Shown here: positions 52,251 to 64,000 of the stretch, piece by piece
How positions within the stretch are numbered: position 1 is the stretch's first letter
Layout of the letters: every line of letters starts with the position of its first letter
Source of the DNA: Hemibagrus wyckioides
Lineage: Eukaryota; Chordata; Actinopteri; Siluriformes; Bagridae
Direction of reading: 5' to 3'
DNA length: 64,000 nt
Assembly (NCBI RefSeq): GCF_019097595.1
Contig: NC_080714.1
Location: 21,492,759-21,556,758 of the forward strand
Position numbers and translations under genes: made by a program
The notes under the pieces: model-generated
Databases searched by the model: none
What the model was told of the DNA's origin: nothing
The model's input: the letters and a program-made list of their open reading frames with translations, nothing else

Positions 52251-54090
52251 TTCACTGGATTTCTGAGGGCAGCTCATCTAAAGGATTTTAGTACTGGCCT
52301 CATATGCTGCATATGCTTCTACCATCATTATGTCAACTGAATAAGCAGAGGCATATGTGCAGTGGAGCTGTCACACATGGCCCATTAGTCGTTCAATCAT
52401 AGCTGCCACTCCAAAAATTCCAAACAGAAGAGTGACAAACTTGTATAAATCAAAAAGGGTGGAGAAAGCAGTTTTTTTTATTTAAGTAACTGATCCAGGA
52501 TGTCATGATTAAAACAAATTAGGTAGGCAGTTATGTTTTTTTTTAACTGCAGTTATTTGGAGAAGTATACACAGAAACAGACTGCCCCATTTACCCATGA
52601 GCACAATGGGCCTGTTTCATTCACTCTATTACTTCCATCTCTAGCATTTTCACCACTATTTTACCGTGTACCACTTTTATATTAAGTTCAGGCAAACGAT
52701 ATGGCTTGCTGCACACAAACATGTCATGGGGGAGTCCCAATATAGTGTTCTATGAGGTCAAGGCTCCCGGGCAGGAGTGAAAACAACCTTGCAGTCTCTG
52801 CCGTCTGGGATGGCAAGAGATGGTCTCCAAATGAGATCTTAGTAGGATTTGATATTTTTGAGCACTTTGGTCCCAGCTCATTTCTCTCTGCTATTGCTGT
52901 GGCTAGAGCAGCAGGGACCACCTCTCTCCACTGTTTACGGAGGTGATAAATCTGCACCTACCCATACATAGAACTCAAAATGAGAAAACTCTGCGTAGAC
53001 ATAAATGATGTGCCCTGATATGTAAGGATCTTTTTCAAGATCCCGACTCAGGTGATTAAGTGAAACAGTGCTTCCGCCTTGCTCTCTGCACAGATCATCA
53101 ACAGAGGTGATGCTTCAGGGCGTGGGTCATTAGATTGGTCAGTGTGGGGAGCATACCAATTCAAGCATACCAATTCATGCGGATCATGATAAGCAGAAGA
53201 GGGTGCAACGGTGCATTTGGCTTTGCTGCCAGATTCACCAGCCAACATTCACAGCATGATACACACCACTCCATCACCTCAAATGCCCTGCCAATAGAAA
53301 TAAGCCATTAGCCAGTGGAGTTTTTTTATTAACCTGCAGGTGTCCAGGCCTGGGATTATAATGAACGGCATGGAAAAGCACTTGCCAACACTTGTATCAG
53401 AGATTCTACAGATTTTGCTCTTGAGTTCTCAGATTTCTTGATTTTTTGCTTGAATTTCACATCTAGTGCCAGGAGCTGATTCTCAAGATTGCTTTTTAGA
53501 ATAAGTGCCTTATCGTTCTGCCTTCAGCTGCTCGCTGACAGATCTTGAGGGACTCTGAATCCTCTGCAGGTCGTCTTCTAGTGTTTTTTCTCAGATCTCA
53601 GCTTTGCATTATGTAAACTCTGAGTGTATAGATTATCCATCTAGCTTGTCCCAAAACACCTCTCTCCCGGTGAAGATCTGGCTGAACCTCGTCACCACCT
53701 GCTGCACAGTCTTTCCTTTTTTTTCCCTAAACACAGGAAAACGTGCTGAAATGTCAAGGGTAAACGCACATATTTTACAGATGCAACTGATACAGAGAAA
53801 ACTGCATTTCTTTAATCTCTCTTTTTTATTCCAGCAAAGCTGAATTATCTTCAAACAATATATGATTGTATGAATATGACATCAGTGTGTATCTTGCACA
53901 TTAATTATAATGACTGTTTAGCTCATTTCCATCAAAACTAAAGTGTTTAATTAATGTAGGGGTGTAGCATCATTGCTAATAAACAATGCTCTTTGAAGGT
54001 GTTTCTGTCTGAGCCATATTCAAATGTTGATGTTCTTCATCAACAGCACTCATACAACACTAATCAGCCTTACACAATGTGTGGTGTGGC

Positions 54091-54094
<4 letters not shown>
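52251..54094. other. Unassigned DNA, possibly more decayed retroelement
   Basis: The minus frame at 52724-52957 (including LRKQWREVVPAALATAIAER) and surrounding broken frames look protein-like but match no family I can name. They could belong to the same element as the relic just downstream. A direct repeat of 'gcataccaattca' occurs at 53152 and 53166. Confidence 0.3.

Positions 54095-54140
<46 letters not shown>
54095..54140. repeat. (GA)n microsatellite
   Basis: A perfect GA run. Confidence 0.95.
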
Positions 54141-54146
<6 letters not shown>

Positions 54147-55706
54147 TGTGACAAGGAGCAATGAACTGGATGTTGCATTTGTATTGCCAGGTAAATGGGA
54201 AACAGGCTTTTAAACGAACATCATGGTCCCAAAATTGATTGATGCTTAATGTCTAAACCAAACTCTGTGTTTTTCTCCCCACAGCCAAAGGTGTTCTAAT
54301 AACATCCTTATGTTATGAACTCATAATCCATAAAACTGCACAAATTTTTCCATTCTTCCTATCCTTCAAGGCCTTTCTGACAGCCCAGTCCATATTAAGT
54401 CTAATCTGGCATTTTGGAGAGGCTGTGAAAGTCAATGGGGCAGAGCGAGGCATTGCGATGAGCTTAATGGTGCCGTCTCTTTAAACAGCTGCTTCCTGTT
54501 TACTCTCTCTGGCGCCTAACAGCGCTCCACACCCCTTGTTTTGCTCATTACATGCGAATGGAGGAATTGCAAAACGACATTCGGTGATGTTGCTATGGTT
54601 TACTCTGATCAGAGTTCATTTACTTTTGGAATGGTTCAGGGTTTCAGGTGATGACTGGCCGTATGGCGTCTGGACGTTAAGTAGTGTACACTGACACAAC
54701 TCCCACATAATAGTATTCCAGCAAGTCAAAGTATGTTTATAGATGCTAATGCGTGAACAGTAACACAGTGGGAGGGAGAGAGAGCAAATCCAGTGCTTCT
54801 ATGCTGACTTCTATCCTGAATGAGGAATCACAAAAATGATAACAAAGCATTATGTTTTATCTGCAGCGCTGCCTTGGGCTAGACAGACCGTGGCAGGCTT
54901 TCAGAGTCAGAATTATGGGTCTGGTGGCATAAATTGTAATTGGTGTGAAATGACTTTTTGGAGTGGTTTCGGAATCCAGGCTTTGGCACCATGTGTCCTG
55001 AAATGTAACATGGTCAGGCATGCTAAACTGATACGTGATGAGGTCTATACGCACACTTGTGCTATTGTGAAAGGTCATAAGTAAAGGATGTATGTGGCAG
55101 GTGTTCACACTATTAGCAGATATTACTCACTCGGATAAACAGCAGTCTACTACAAAATGTTGCATCATTACTTAATGAGCCATTGGCTGTAGCAAAGCAT
55201 GCTCTGTAGCCCCTCATACAAATTGCCATAAACGCTATCCCGGACATTTTAATTGTTGATGGCTATGAGAAAGCAACAGGGGGTTCAGAGAAATGATTCC
55301 ACAGGCCTTTCTGTAATCTATTTAAAGCGAATTAGCTTGTAGAATGCAGAGATACAAGATGCTTTTGGTTTAAGTGGCTGCATTACATCCCGTATTTGTT
55401 TTATTGCTGTGGCTTATATTATATAGCATTATTTGATTGTTTAGCTTGGCTTAAAAGACAGACGGCAGTGAAATTAAAACCTGTTAAGAACAACAGGACA
55501 GTGGGCTGTTTCCCTGATAGAGTGGCCCACACTGTGAAAATAAACAGTGAATCACAAAAACATGAGGGTGTGCTGCAATATCAAGTTGGCACACAGTTAT
55601 GCTCATATACCGTGGGCTTGATTTGTATGGTGTCAATCAGTCCATAGCATTGAACATTCAGTGCACTGGTAAGACATATTAGGTAATAGTAATAGAATAA
55701 GGCTCA
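54141..55706. other. Unassigned DNA
   Basis: The stretch 54390-54640 is less AT-rich and non-repetitive, and could be regulatory. The frames at 54836-55084 and 55396-55647 show no known domain. Confidence 0.35.
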
Positions 55707-55710
55707 TAAA

Positions 55711-55780
55711 TCATAAACGTAGACGTAGATTTCATAAACGTAGATTTTCGTAGATAGACGAAATCATAAACGTAGATTTT
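55711..55780. repeat. Short tandem repeat of about 16-32 bp units
   Basis: 'tcataaacgtag' recurs at 55711, 55732 and 55764, with extra 'cgtaga' words between. It is a small local amplification in otherwise unique DNA. Confidence 0.75.
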
Positions 55781-56907
55781 GGTGGGACAGGATAACATTA
55801 ACAATGACAAACAAAATTAGGTTGATAGGATATCTGTTGAGACTTCTTAAAATTGTTCACTCAAAAGAGTTTATTTTTTTCCTAGGCAGCATTTACATGG
55901 AGTTTAAAAATGTATTGGGACATGAATTAGTTTTTTTAAACATGTAAATGGTGCTCCACCTTTCCATATGAACAAGCAACCAATGGAACTTTAAAGAAAT
56001 ATTCCCATGCTAAGATCAGCATCACTATAGAAACACTATTTATAACATATATTTGAAGGTTTATTGAGCATAAGCGGATAGTCTACCAGATACACAAATG
56101 TATCTCAACAAAACATGAGTGGTTGGTAAGTGCTGAGTCTTTTTCTTTAGGCACTGTTGCAAACTATAATTTAAATCAATGGCGCAAGACAGCACATGTC
56201 TATGCTTATTTTCAGAAATACATCATTCGAAGGTCGAGATCAGAAAACTATAAAGAGGAACCGAGCGTGAAAAAAAAAAAAAATGACGCTTTAGTATTCT
56301 GTCTTATATCTACAAGATTTCATCACATGAGTAGTGAAGGACTTTATGAAAAAACTAATGTGGACGACAAAAGTAAAAGATGAAAAACTGCACATAGACG
56401 ACAGTAACAATAATTGGCACAAGTTCATTTTTATGGGGCTTTAAGGCAAGTTTGGTTGGATGCATGTAGTGTGTAGTTATTTCTGTTTAAGATTATAAAC
56501 TGTCCAGGAAGCTGGTCATAAGTGCAGGCTTTCTTTAATTTTACTCAACATGTAAATGAAATAAATACAGTCTAATCAATGTTCAGAAGCCTACAAACAC
56601 AAGACAGGGTACAAAACAAGAATTTTCTACAGAGAATACTACTCACATAACTACAACATGCAATGAAAACCTGCACAAGGGGAAATCCAGAACTTATCAA
56701 AAAAAGAGAAAATAATAAAAAGCAAGGTGTGCAAGTAAACGCTATCCAGGTAATCAGAAAAACAAAATTATAAGCGAAGTAGCCTTCTGGCGATCTGGAG
56801 CATATATAATTATATATATGGGATATATAATGGGAAGTGTTAGAGAAAGCTGATTGGTTGGTTAATAAGATAGAATTGGATTCCATTGTATTGCATTCAG
56901 ATGTCAC
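55781..56907. other. Unassigned AT-rich DNA
   Basis: No supported feature. Confidence 0.4.
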
Positions 56908-57176
56908 GATGGTGCAGTAGGTAGCGTTGACGTCTGACAGTTTCAGGGTTCCTGTTTCAATCCTGAGATAAGGTTGTGGAAGGTTATGTGTACACTTGGG
57001 TTTACATCGGATTTTCTGTCCAAAAACATTAAGTAGGCAGGTAGAGAGATTGTCTAAGTTGCTAAACTTTCCTGTGTGTGTGTGTGTGTGTGCATGGTGC
57101 CCTGAGATACGCTCACATCTCAGGATAGGCTCCAGATCTAGTGCACCACTGACCAGGATAAAACAGTTATTGAAGA
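56908..57176 (+). mobile_element. Mermaid/DANA-like SINE, copy 2
   Basis: 'gatggtgcagtaggtagcg', 'cagtttcagggttcctg', a B-box-like 'gtttcaatcctga', 'gtccaaaaacatt', a (TG)n tract, 'gcatggtgccctgagatac', 'aggataggctccagatct', 'gaccaggataaaacagtt' and 'attgaagat'. The order matches copy 1 at 21848-22120. Confidence 0.75.
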
Positions 57177-58899
57177 TTGTACTTGTAATTACTGTGTTGC
57201 ATATAATAAAGGGATCGTAGAAGAAAATCTACAACACATCCAATATTATGCATCATCTAACCTTTAGCATGGTATCCATTTTCGGAATGGGTGGAGACGA
57301 AACGGCGGTTCTTGGACAGTCTCTCATATTTTTTACACTTTATTGCAGAAAAGCTGGAAAGATTCAAGACAGCATTGCCTGTAGGGAAAAGACCACATGG
57401 AATTCAAGAATATATATGGAGCATGAGCTATGAGGACACATCTCTATTAAAAAGCAGCTTGTCTGTGCTGTAACGACTCCAGCCAGGAAGCACCACAAGG
57501 CACGATTTCTCAGTCCCGTCCCAGGCCCCACCACTCCTGCTCGAATCTGTGTCATGAAAATTAATAGCTGTAGAAAAGTTTATTGAGGTCGGAGCATTTC
57601 AAAGATAAAGGTGCATTGTTTGAAGCCCCAGGTCTAAAGTGGATACTTATGATGTTCTAAAGAAAGCAAATTCAGGTGGCGCAGTGTTATTGGGAAAAAT
57701 CTCAGCTTTATTATGAAGACAGGTGGCTCTTCTCAAAAGTTACTCTGAGCCACGTTTTGCTTTGTGTGCAATACCTGTTGGGATGCTGCTGTTCCACTTT
57801 GTATTATGTATTTATAGTTGAATAGATAGAATACATCTTTGTCTTGTAGGAGCTCATTTTTATGGAGAATTTGGGAAGCAGTCATGATGGAGAACTAGAT
57901 CTTTGTTCCAAAAAGAAATGGTGCCAGTCACTGCACTGGCACTGATAGCAGATGCCTTGAGACATTTCAAGTTTTCCTAATTAATTTCTGTAGAACTGTC
58001 ACAACTTAATTGAATCAGTATGGCATTTTAGGTGAAAATATAAATCAACTATTTTAAAACCTTCCTGTCCTCTTTTGTGAAATGTCTCATTGTGAAAATA
58101 TAAGAAAAGCTCATGTTTCAAACCAGGCCTCAGAGATACATTTATCATGTGGGGAACACTTTGCTTAGAGATAGCGTTCATTAGGCTAAATATCACCTGC
58201 CGAATATAAACTCTTCATGATGATGGACATAAATCTAGATAAACATTTATGAATGTTTATTCCAGTAGATATTATTTGTCTTAAAGATAGATTTTTCTAT
58301 TTTTATGTCAAGTGTAATATCAAGTATGTACTTCTGGGATGTCAAAGAATGATGATCAGCGCCAAATGCATTTACATTTAAGGTTAGAGTTAAATTTTTT
58401 TTATTATTTTTTTATTTAATAAATAACACTGCCATGGTATTGGCATACATATTCATAAAAAATCATAAATAGTAAACTAAGAAAAAAAATATATAACTCT
58501 GGCATTGCTGGTTCATGACACTCATAAACACATTAAATGGCCATCAGAGTGACATAACACAACCACAAAAAAATGTCTAAAGAGTTTATATAGATGTCAT
58601 GTAGCCCAGTTGTGGCAGGATGACAGGTAGGATGTAATATTTGTGATTTCTGACAGATTGCAGTACAGGAGACACCTGAAATCTACACTTCTCTGCATTT
58701 CCAAGCAACGGTCAAGGTAAATCGGATCTAAATTTATAAGGAAAGGATGTGAGACAAGAAAGACGCATCATTAGTTACTTCATCACACTACATCACACCA
58801 ACTTTAAGTGAGCTTTGGCCTGTGAATTCACTAATCTTGTACTGGCGTGCTAAATGAAGGCTGGATTGTAGGCTCTTGGGTTGGTAAAAAATGGAGCCG
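57177..58899. other. Unassigned AT-rich DNA
   Basis: No supported feature. Confidence 0.4.
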
Positions 58900-58935
58900 C
58901 TGCTAATTAGCTGTCACACCTGGCTTCCTTTGCTA
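58900..58935. promoter_or_regulatory. Candidate transcription-factor site cluster
   Basis: The run 'gctaattagctgtcacacct' joins a homeodomain core (TAATTAG), a MEIS/TALE-like word (CTGTCA) and a T-box half-site (TCACACCT) with overlap. It is suggestive only. Confidence 0.25.
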
Positions 58936-60129
58936 CGGTGTGTTTTACTGCTGCTTGAGAAAATGTTGCCCTTACTATCTCTTTAAAATAACATCCACCA
59001 GAACACATATACTGTTGTTCTGTGCAAAGCGGGATCTGTTAGTCTACAGTAACAAAACAATTCTGGATGGATTATAGGTTGTTTTTTTGTTGCTGTTGTT
59101 TGGATGATACAAAAGTCTTTGACGATACACAAGTTTCTGTCTTCAGGACCTGAAAAAAGTCCTGTTGATCAGCCATGCATTTCTGTTTAATTTTGTATAA
59201 CGTAAGCTCATACACTCAGCTGGTTGCTTACAAATCCAAACATTTCTGCAGTTGAATAGCTGTTAATCTGTACATGTTTTGTCATTCATGCTGTTAACTT
59301 GGAGCCATCTGTCCATCAACATATGCTAGGGTTCCTGCGTTCTTTTCTCTGCCTGCCAGGATTTTCTTGTTAGCAATTTTTGCACCTCTGTTTAGCCCTC
59401 TAAACACTGCCCTTAGTAAAAGTCTTACCAAAGCAAAAAAACAAAACCCAAAAGGCTTAGACTTAGTGTTGATTAATAAGACTCTAGATTGCAGTGGCAT
59501 GCTACTCAAGAAACCATATGACCTAACGTAAACTTGTCTGTGAGCATCTTTATATTTCTCTTAAAGCACGTACTTTGTTTTTCTCCTCAGTTCATATCAC
59601 GTCATGTTAGAAGTGGAGCTCAGGAGCTTTTTGGCTCGCTCAGTGTTTTCCACTTTATTTGGGCGTATGACCATATACACCTTCAGGTCACCCCTGAGAC
59701 AGAGAGAGAGAGAGAGAACAGCTTGTTCTATATATAGTAGCACAGATAGGTCTTATGTGTTTTGTTAATTAGGTTATCCTCACCCAAAACCTTCCTATTG
59801 TAGATTTACACGCAATTATTTATTAATCATCTCTGAATGAAATTATATATCAGCGCTCTTACTCATCCAATCCAATATACATCATTATAACGTTTCCTCA
59901 TTTTGTACATACTTCATAGTAGAAGACATTTCTCTCATTCTCTTTTTCAGTCTCCTGTTACTGGCAGGTACAGTATTTTGAACAATTGCAGCTGTTGCAT
60001 AACCTGTTCGGTCTCCAGGCCATGCACTAAAGCTCCACACATACACAAACAGTAGAAACATCACCTCGAACAACAATTCCTCTTGTATTCCAGTGTGTGC
60101 ATATATGTAGAATAGCTGCCAGTTCTGAG
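58936..60129. other. Unassigned AT-rich DNA
   Basis: A short GA run lies at 59701-59717; nothing else recognised. Confidence 0.4.
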
Positions 60130-60345
60130 CCCTGCATATCGAACAAACTCCCACACGCGCCCACTAATGTGCTACAGCCTGAATGTCTGAGGCTCTGCTC
60201 TGCTGGGTTCTTTTCTCCATCTGAGCCTGTGCACAGAGACGCAGTCTGCGGGAGGAGAGAGAGCAGCCGCACAAAGACGACACAGCGCCCACGCACACCA
60301 GCGCCGAGACGAGATGTTGACTCCTGCAGCTTCGAGAACACAGTT
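60130..60345. promoter_or_regulatory. Small CpG-rich patch
   Basis: CpG-containing words are frequent ('cacacgcgccc', 'acagcgcccacgcacacc', 'agcgccgagacgag'), unlike the flanks. Overlapping frames are open on both strands, as expected in any short GC-rich patch. It could be a minor promoter, a first exon or a regulatory element. No TATA box or clear donor was found. Confidence 0.4.
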
Positions 60346-62694
60346 TAACGCTGCTAATTGCCATGTTTTGCAGATCATTATTCTATAAAGTGTGGGCATG
60401 TGTCGTCGACTGTTTTTGTTTTGGGCACAAACCGATTCACAAAGTTTTTGTTCCCTTTATTGTTTTTCAAAGATTTGTTTTATTGCCATAGGGAATATGC
60501 TTGCCATAGGGAATTCCTGGAATCACCTGAAACAGCTACAGGATACACAAGTGATAGACCTGCTGATTAATTGCTATATAATAAATAATGATCAGCCTTT
60601 TCCAGTCAGGTTGCAAATTATAAAGCAAAAATTTTATCCATCTGGTTACACAAAAAAAAAGCCTTGTTACACAAAGCCTGGCACTTACCACGTTAGTGTT
60701 ATTTATAAAAACCAATCATGACTCAACTAAAGACACCACTAACACTGTTGATTCAGAAAATCTTCAAAAGGACTTCCTGTGAAGGTTTTCAGCCTTTGTT
60801 TAGCGTTTACATCACTTAATTATGAAAGTATAACACGTTATATAAGAATAACTGAGGACACTGTTTGTGAAAGAAAATAAAAGTTGTTGTTTTTTTCCAT
60901 TGGTTAACAATAGAAATGAATAAATATCTACATTAATATGCCATATGTAATGTTAAAAACCAACAGTGTTATGCTGCAATCCATTGTACTTGGATTCTAA
61001 CCCCTAACCCTAGCTCCCGGTTGATTTTCCAGAGTTCTGATCTAAAAGCGTTCCAGTGCTTCAGCTCGGAAAATGGATGCCCAGAGCAAGGTCATATGCC
61101 TATGCCTCTCTGAATTTGATAAACATATTAATAATATCTACATGAATTATGGACGCATGATTAATAAAGAAAAATGACATAACGTATAAGGTTATAAGGT
61201 TAACTGTTTTGTTCATCTGCCCATAAAAATGTCACAGTTGTCTTGTTAATACATTTGGACTAAGATCAGCAGAATTATGCTAAGCTGCTAAAATACATTT
61301 TTAGTAAAAAATGCATGTCAAGTAAAATGAAGTAGAAAATAATGCAAATAAAATTGTGTTGAATTTGCCCCACCATATTCATGTGTATTTTAGATATTTT
61401 TAAAATCTGTAACGTTACGATTTTATGCGTAAAATAAAAAATAAAATAAAAAATAAATAAATAAATAGAAGAGGATACTCCAATTTGAAACGTTAATGCA
61501 TATTTTGTCTACATTTCTTTCCGATTCTGTTCTGCTTTCCACCGCTAAGTGTTTTTTTGTTTTTTTTTTCTCTCCATCAATATTCATTCACATTCTACTT
61601 CAGAGCTTTGGTGGCAGCCTATTACACTTAAGACAACTGTCTAAGGGAAAAAAAAGCTCTCTGCTTGCCTCTCTGTTCGAAAACCATTAGACTCGGCTGA
61701 TGCATTATTGACATCGTCCACATGGGCACAAAAATTTGCCTGTTTGTTAAGTTTTTCTTGGAGGAAGTCTGGCATACGGCAAATCCCACTGACACTAGAA
61801 TAAGTATGTATTAATTCTAAAGGATTCCAATAAGAAACTTGTTCAGGATTATTTCTTGAAAAATCTAAAAATTATAGTATAAAAAAATTATAGTTTCTAA
61901 AAAAAAAATACTATAATAATAATAATAATAACTGCCTTTTATGAAAATGACTGTTGGAGAAATTCTACAGGATTCATGGATTTAATTGAGTCCATTTGGG
62001 TGCCTGTTCAGGTCTATATGGAAATTCAATATGATATTTTTGAGAAGCGTAATTAATTCCATTTTTTTTTTTGTGCTAATCATGAGAACAGAAAATGTAT
62101 TTGTAACATAAAATACAGCTAAAAACCACCACTCTTTATCTTTAATTTCACATGAACTAAGATGGGACAAGGGTCTGATGATTTAATCCAGGGCCTGGCA
62201 GAGTGAGATCTGGATTCTTCTTGGCTTTGTATGAGCCCTGTATTTTCTTCTCTATACTCAGCTAGCTTTAAGGATGCTGTCAGATCTTTCATTCTTTCTG
62301 CACTTTTGTTTTATTTTTTTTCTGTTCTGGGTCTCTCTCTCTTTCTGCAGCTCTCGAAAAAAAAACTTCATTATTAATCAATCCTCCATAAGGATTCATT
62401 CCAACCTGTTTCTTGCCAAACCAAGCTCTACATCAGGAGAAAGTGTTTTTGTTTTGAACTCCCGGATCTAGTGGCGGCGTAAGTTTAAAAGATTTTTCTT
62501 TGTTTTAAATATTTACGAACCCAACTTGACGCAATGTGGTTCAATTGGAAAGTATGGATTTAGCACTAAAAGTAACGTATGTGTATTTTTCTAAGTATGT
62601 TTTCCACAGTAGGGATTCTGTGTTAAAAATACTCACACAGTAAAAGCACAAGAGTTGAATAGACTTGATGCAGTACTAAACACAACAACTATAG
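60346..62694. other. Unassigned AT-rich DNA
   Basis: Contains (AAATA)-type repeats at 61430-61467. The 109-codon frame at 60392-60721 has no recognisable domain. Confidence 0.4.
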
Positions 62695-63240
62695 AGCCTT
62701 GTCGTATGTATTTACCCACTTCTACATTACAACCAAGATTTAGAATGGACTTTATTACACAATATGCCAAGCATTTAAATGGACTGAAACTGTTAGTATA
62801 TTGTGACACAAAGGTTAAATAAACAAAGAAACAGACAAGTATTCAACCCTCTGACCAATACTTAGAACCATCCATATATGACTTCAGTTCCAGCTGCAGC
62901 TTTACACATCTAGACTGGGATATGTTTGCCCATTTTTCTTGGCATATTTGTGCAGATTGGGTGGAGAGCACAGGTTCTCACTCACATTGAGCTCTGGCCT
63001 TTCTAAAATATTCAGTTCCTGGTTTTGTAACCATTTCAGTGTAGCATTTTGTAGTATAGTTTGTGTCAATGTCCTGTTGAAACATAAAGCCTGAAGTCTC
63101 TTTCCAGACTGAAACAAGGGTTTTAATCTGAGATTATCCTGTATTTGGTGACCTCCTCACAACATATTCACGATGGTACCATCTCCGTGCTTCATTGTGG
63201 GTGGTCTTCTTAATACTGATAGGCACTGCATATCCTTTAA
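62695..63240 (-). pseudogene. Tc1-like element fossil, C-terminal transposase and right end
   Basis: The minus strand reads back through a decayed Tc1 C-terminal catalytic domain. Segments corresponding to the QDN/KHTA block, ATLKWLQNQELNILERPE (the region before the catalytic glutamate) and KKNGQTYPS (from KEEWAKIS) are visible. The SPDLNPIE motif is partly lost. Non-coding 3' sequence follows ('aagtattcaaccctctgacc', 'cattacaacca'). The N-terminal half is absent. This is a further Tc1 family, distinct from the others in the window. Confidence 0.7.
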
Positions 63241-63524
63241 AATATTAGGTCTTTCCTCTAGTCTTACTGCTTCCTTTAATCTCAGTGATTAAAGTAAATA
63301 ACATGTCATGATTTCAACGAGTTATTCTGTCTTAAACCAGCAACTGTGAAAATCCTTCATTTAAGGATTGTGTTCTTGGATTACATGATACCTACATAAG
63401 CCTTTCAAGAAAGCTGGCATAAACCCACGTCAACCCTAGATAAAGCTTATTTCAACATGATCCTAATATTTCTAATGAGACTTTCTTGTGACAATAGCCT
63501 AACTAATCCACATAAAGGTATGAT

Positions 63525-63583
63525 TTTGGGAGGCTTGAGCCAGGGACCCTGGCGCTGTGTGGTGGCAACATTACCTTCTGCAC
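63525..63583 (-). mobile_element. Mermaid/DANA-like SINE head fragment
   Basis: On the minus strand 'gtgcagaaggtaatgttgcc', 'cacacagcgccagggtccct' and 'ggctcaagcct' match the head of the SINE at 56908-57176. The body and tail are missing. Confidence 0.6.
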
Positions 63584-64000
63584 TCTTCATTATTATTGTG
63601 AATAATAATAATAATTATAATAATACCACATAATTCTAGTTATCCTGTATAAGCTAGAAGCTCCTGGTATCCGTGTTTTGGGTCCAGATTGTATGCCACA
63701 TGAGCACCTTTCGTATAAACACAATAGTCACTCTTGAGGGTGCTGTTTTTGTAGAAAATGTGAAAACTATGTAAAAACCAATACATGTTAAGGCCAGATG
63801 TGTGTGAAAAACATAAAGTGAACTGGATGTTTTGAAATGATTGAAGATTTTTGAATTTACTTTCATTTAGATGTACCAGGAAATTAGCCAGTGGTAGTTG
63901 TGTGTCTTGTCTTGCGCACCATGTTTCAAGAAACCTACTTTGAAATGACTTATCACAGCCAGACTAAACAACGGTACTAAAAGAAAGACGGTATCAAGGA
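63584..64000. other. Unassigned AT-rich DNA at the window edge
   Basis: An (ATA)n patch lies at 63598-63622; no other feature. Confidence 0.4.

Noticed and set aside
60027..60348. Overlapping frames of 83-104 codons on both strands
   Set aside because: Frames open on both strands are expected in a short GC-rich patch. There is no evidence which, if either, is translated.

Overview
This 64 kb window looks like intergenic or intronic DNA from a bony fish. It is AT-rich and dense in (CA)n, (GA)n and (GATA)n microsatellites. It carries several teleost-type repeat families: Tc1/mariner elements of at least five families, tRNA-derived SINEs with Mermaid/DANA-like bodies, SINEs ending in a 'gctctggataagggc'-type tail, and L2-tailed SINE copies with (GGAT)n ends. 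An otophysan such as a catfish is plausible, but that is inference. No complete cellular protein-coding gene is visible. Most open frames longer than 60 codons are chance frames, microsatellite translations or transposon remnants.

Layout. Positions 1-5.1 kb hold an L2-tailed retroposon with a clear target-site duplication, a GACA/GATA array abutting a SINE, a Tc1 fossil, a second SINE and another Tc1 fossil. Positions 5.1-20.3 kb are mostly unassigned AT-rich DNA with microsatellites, an interspersed '(TTCAA)n...tatagcgc' repeat and small inverted-repeat elements. At 20.7-21.65 kb lies the only convincing cellular gene signal: a CpG-rich island whose minus-strand reading has a TATA-like box, a perfect CRE, a long 5'-leader-like exon with short upstream ORFs and a splice donor. 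A possible further exon of 89 nt with very good splice signals lies 7 kb upstream of it on the same strand (28.8 kb). At 21.85-25.0 kb are a Mermaid-like SINE, a Tc1 fossil, an internally deleted Tc1 element and a fold-back repeat. At 30.06-30.39 kb is a full L2-tailed SINE with a 14-bp target-site duplication.

At 33.5-35.7 kb a 1.25 kb Tc1/mariner element, nearly intact and spoiled by one nonsense codon, sits inside a long (TATC)n array that has higher-order structure. At 42.8-43.5 kb a second copy of the deleted Tc1 family has a rearranged fold-back end next to an (AT)n tract. From 44 kb onward there are a deleted Tc1 copy with long subterminal inverted repeats, a possible Ty3/Gypsy relic, another Mermaid-like SINE, a CpG-rich patch at 60.2 kb and a Tc1 C-terminal fossil near the right end.

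I did not find an undescribed enzymatic or defence system. The points most worth checking are the structured TATC array split by Tc1, the recurrent deletion that leaves only the transposase DNA-binding region, the fold-back copy, and the CpG-island exon with its possible upstream exon.
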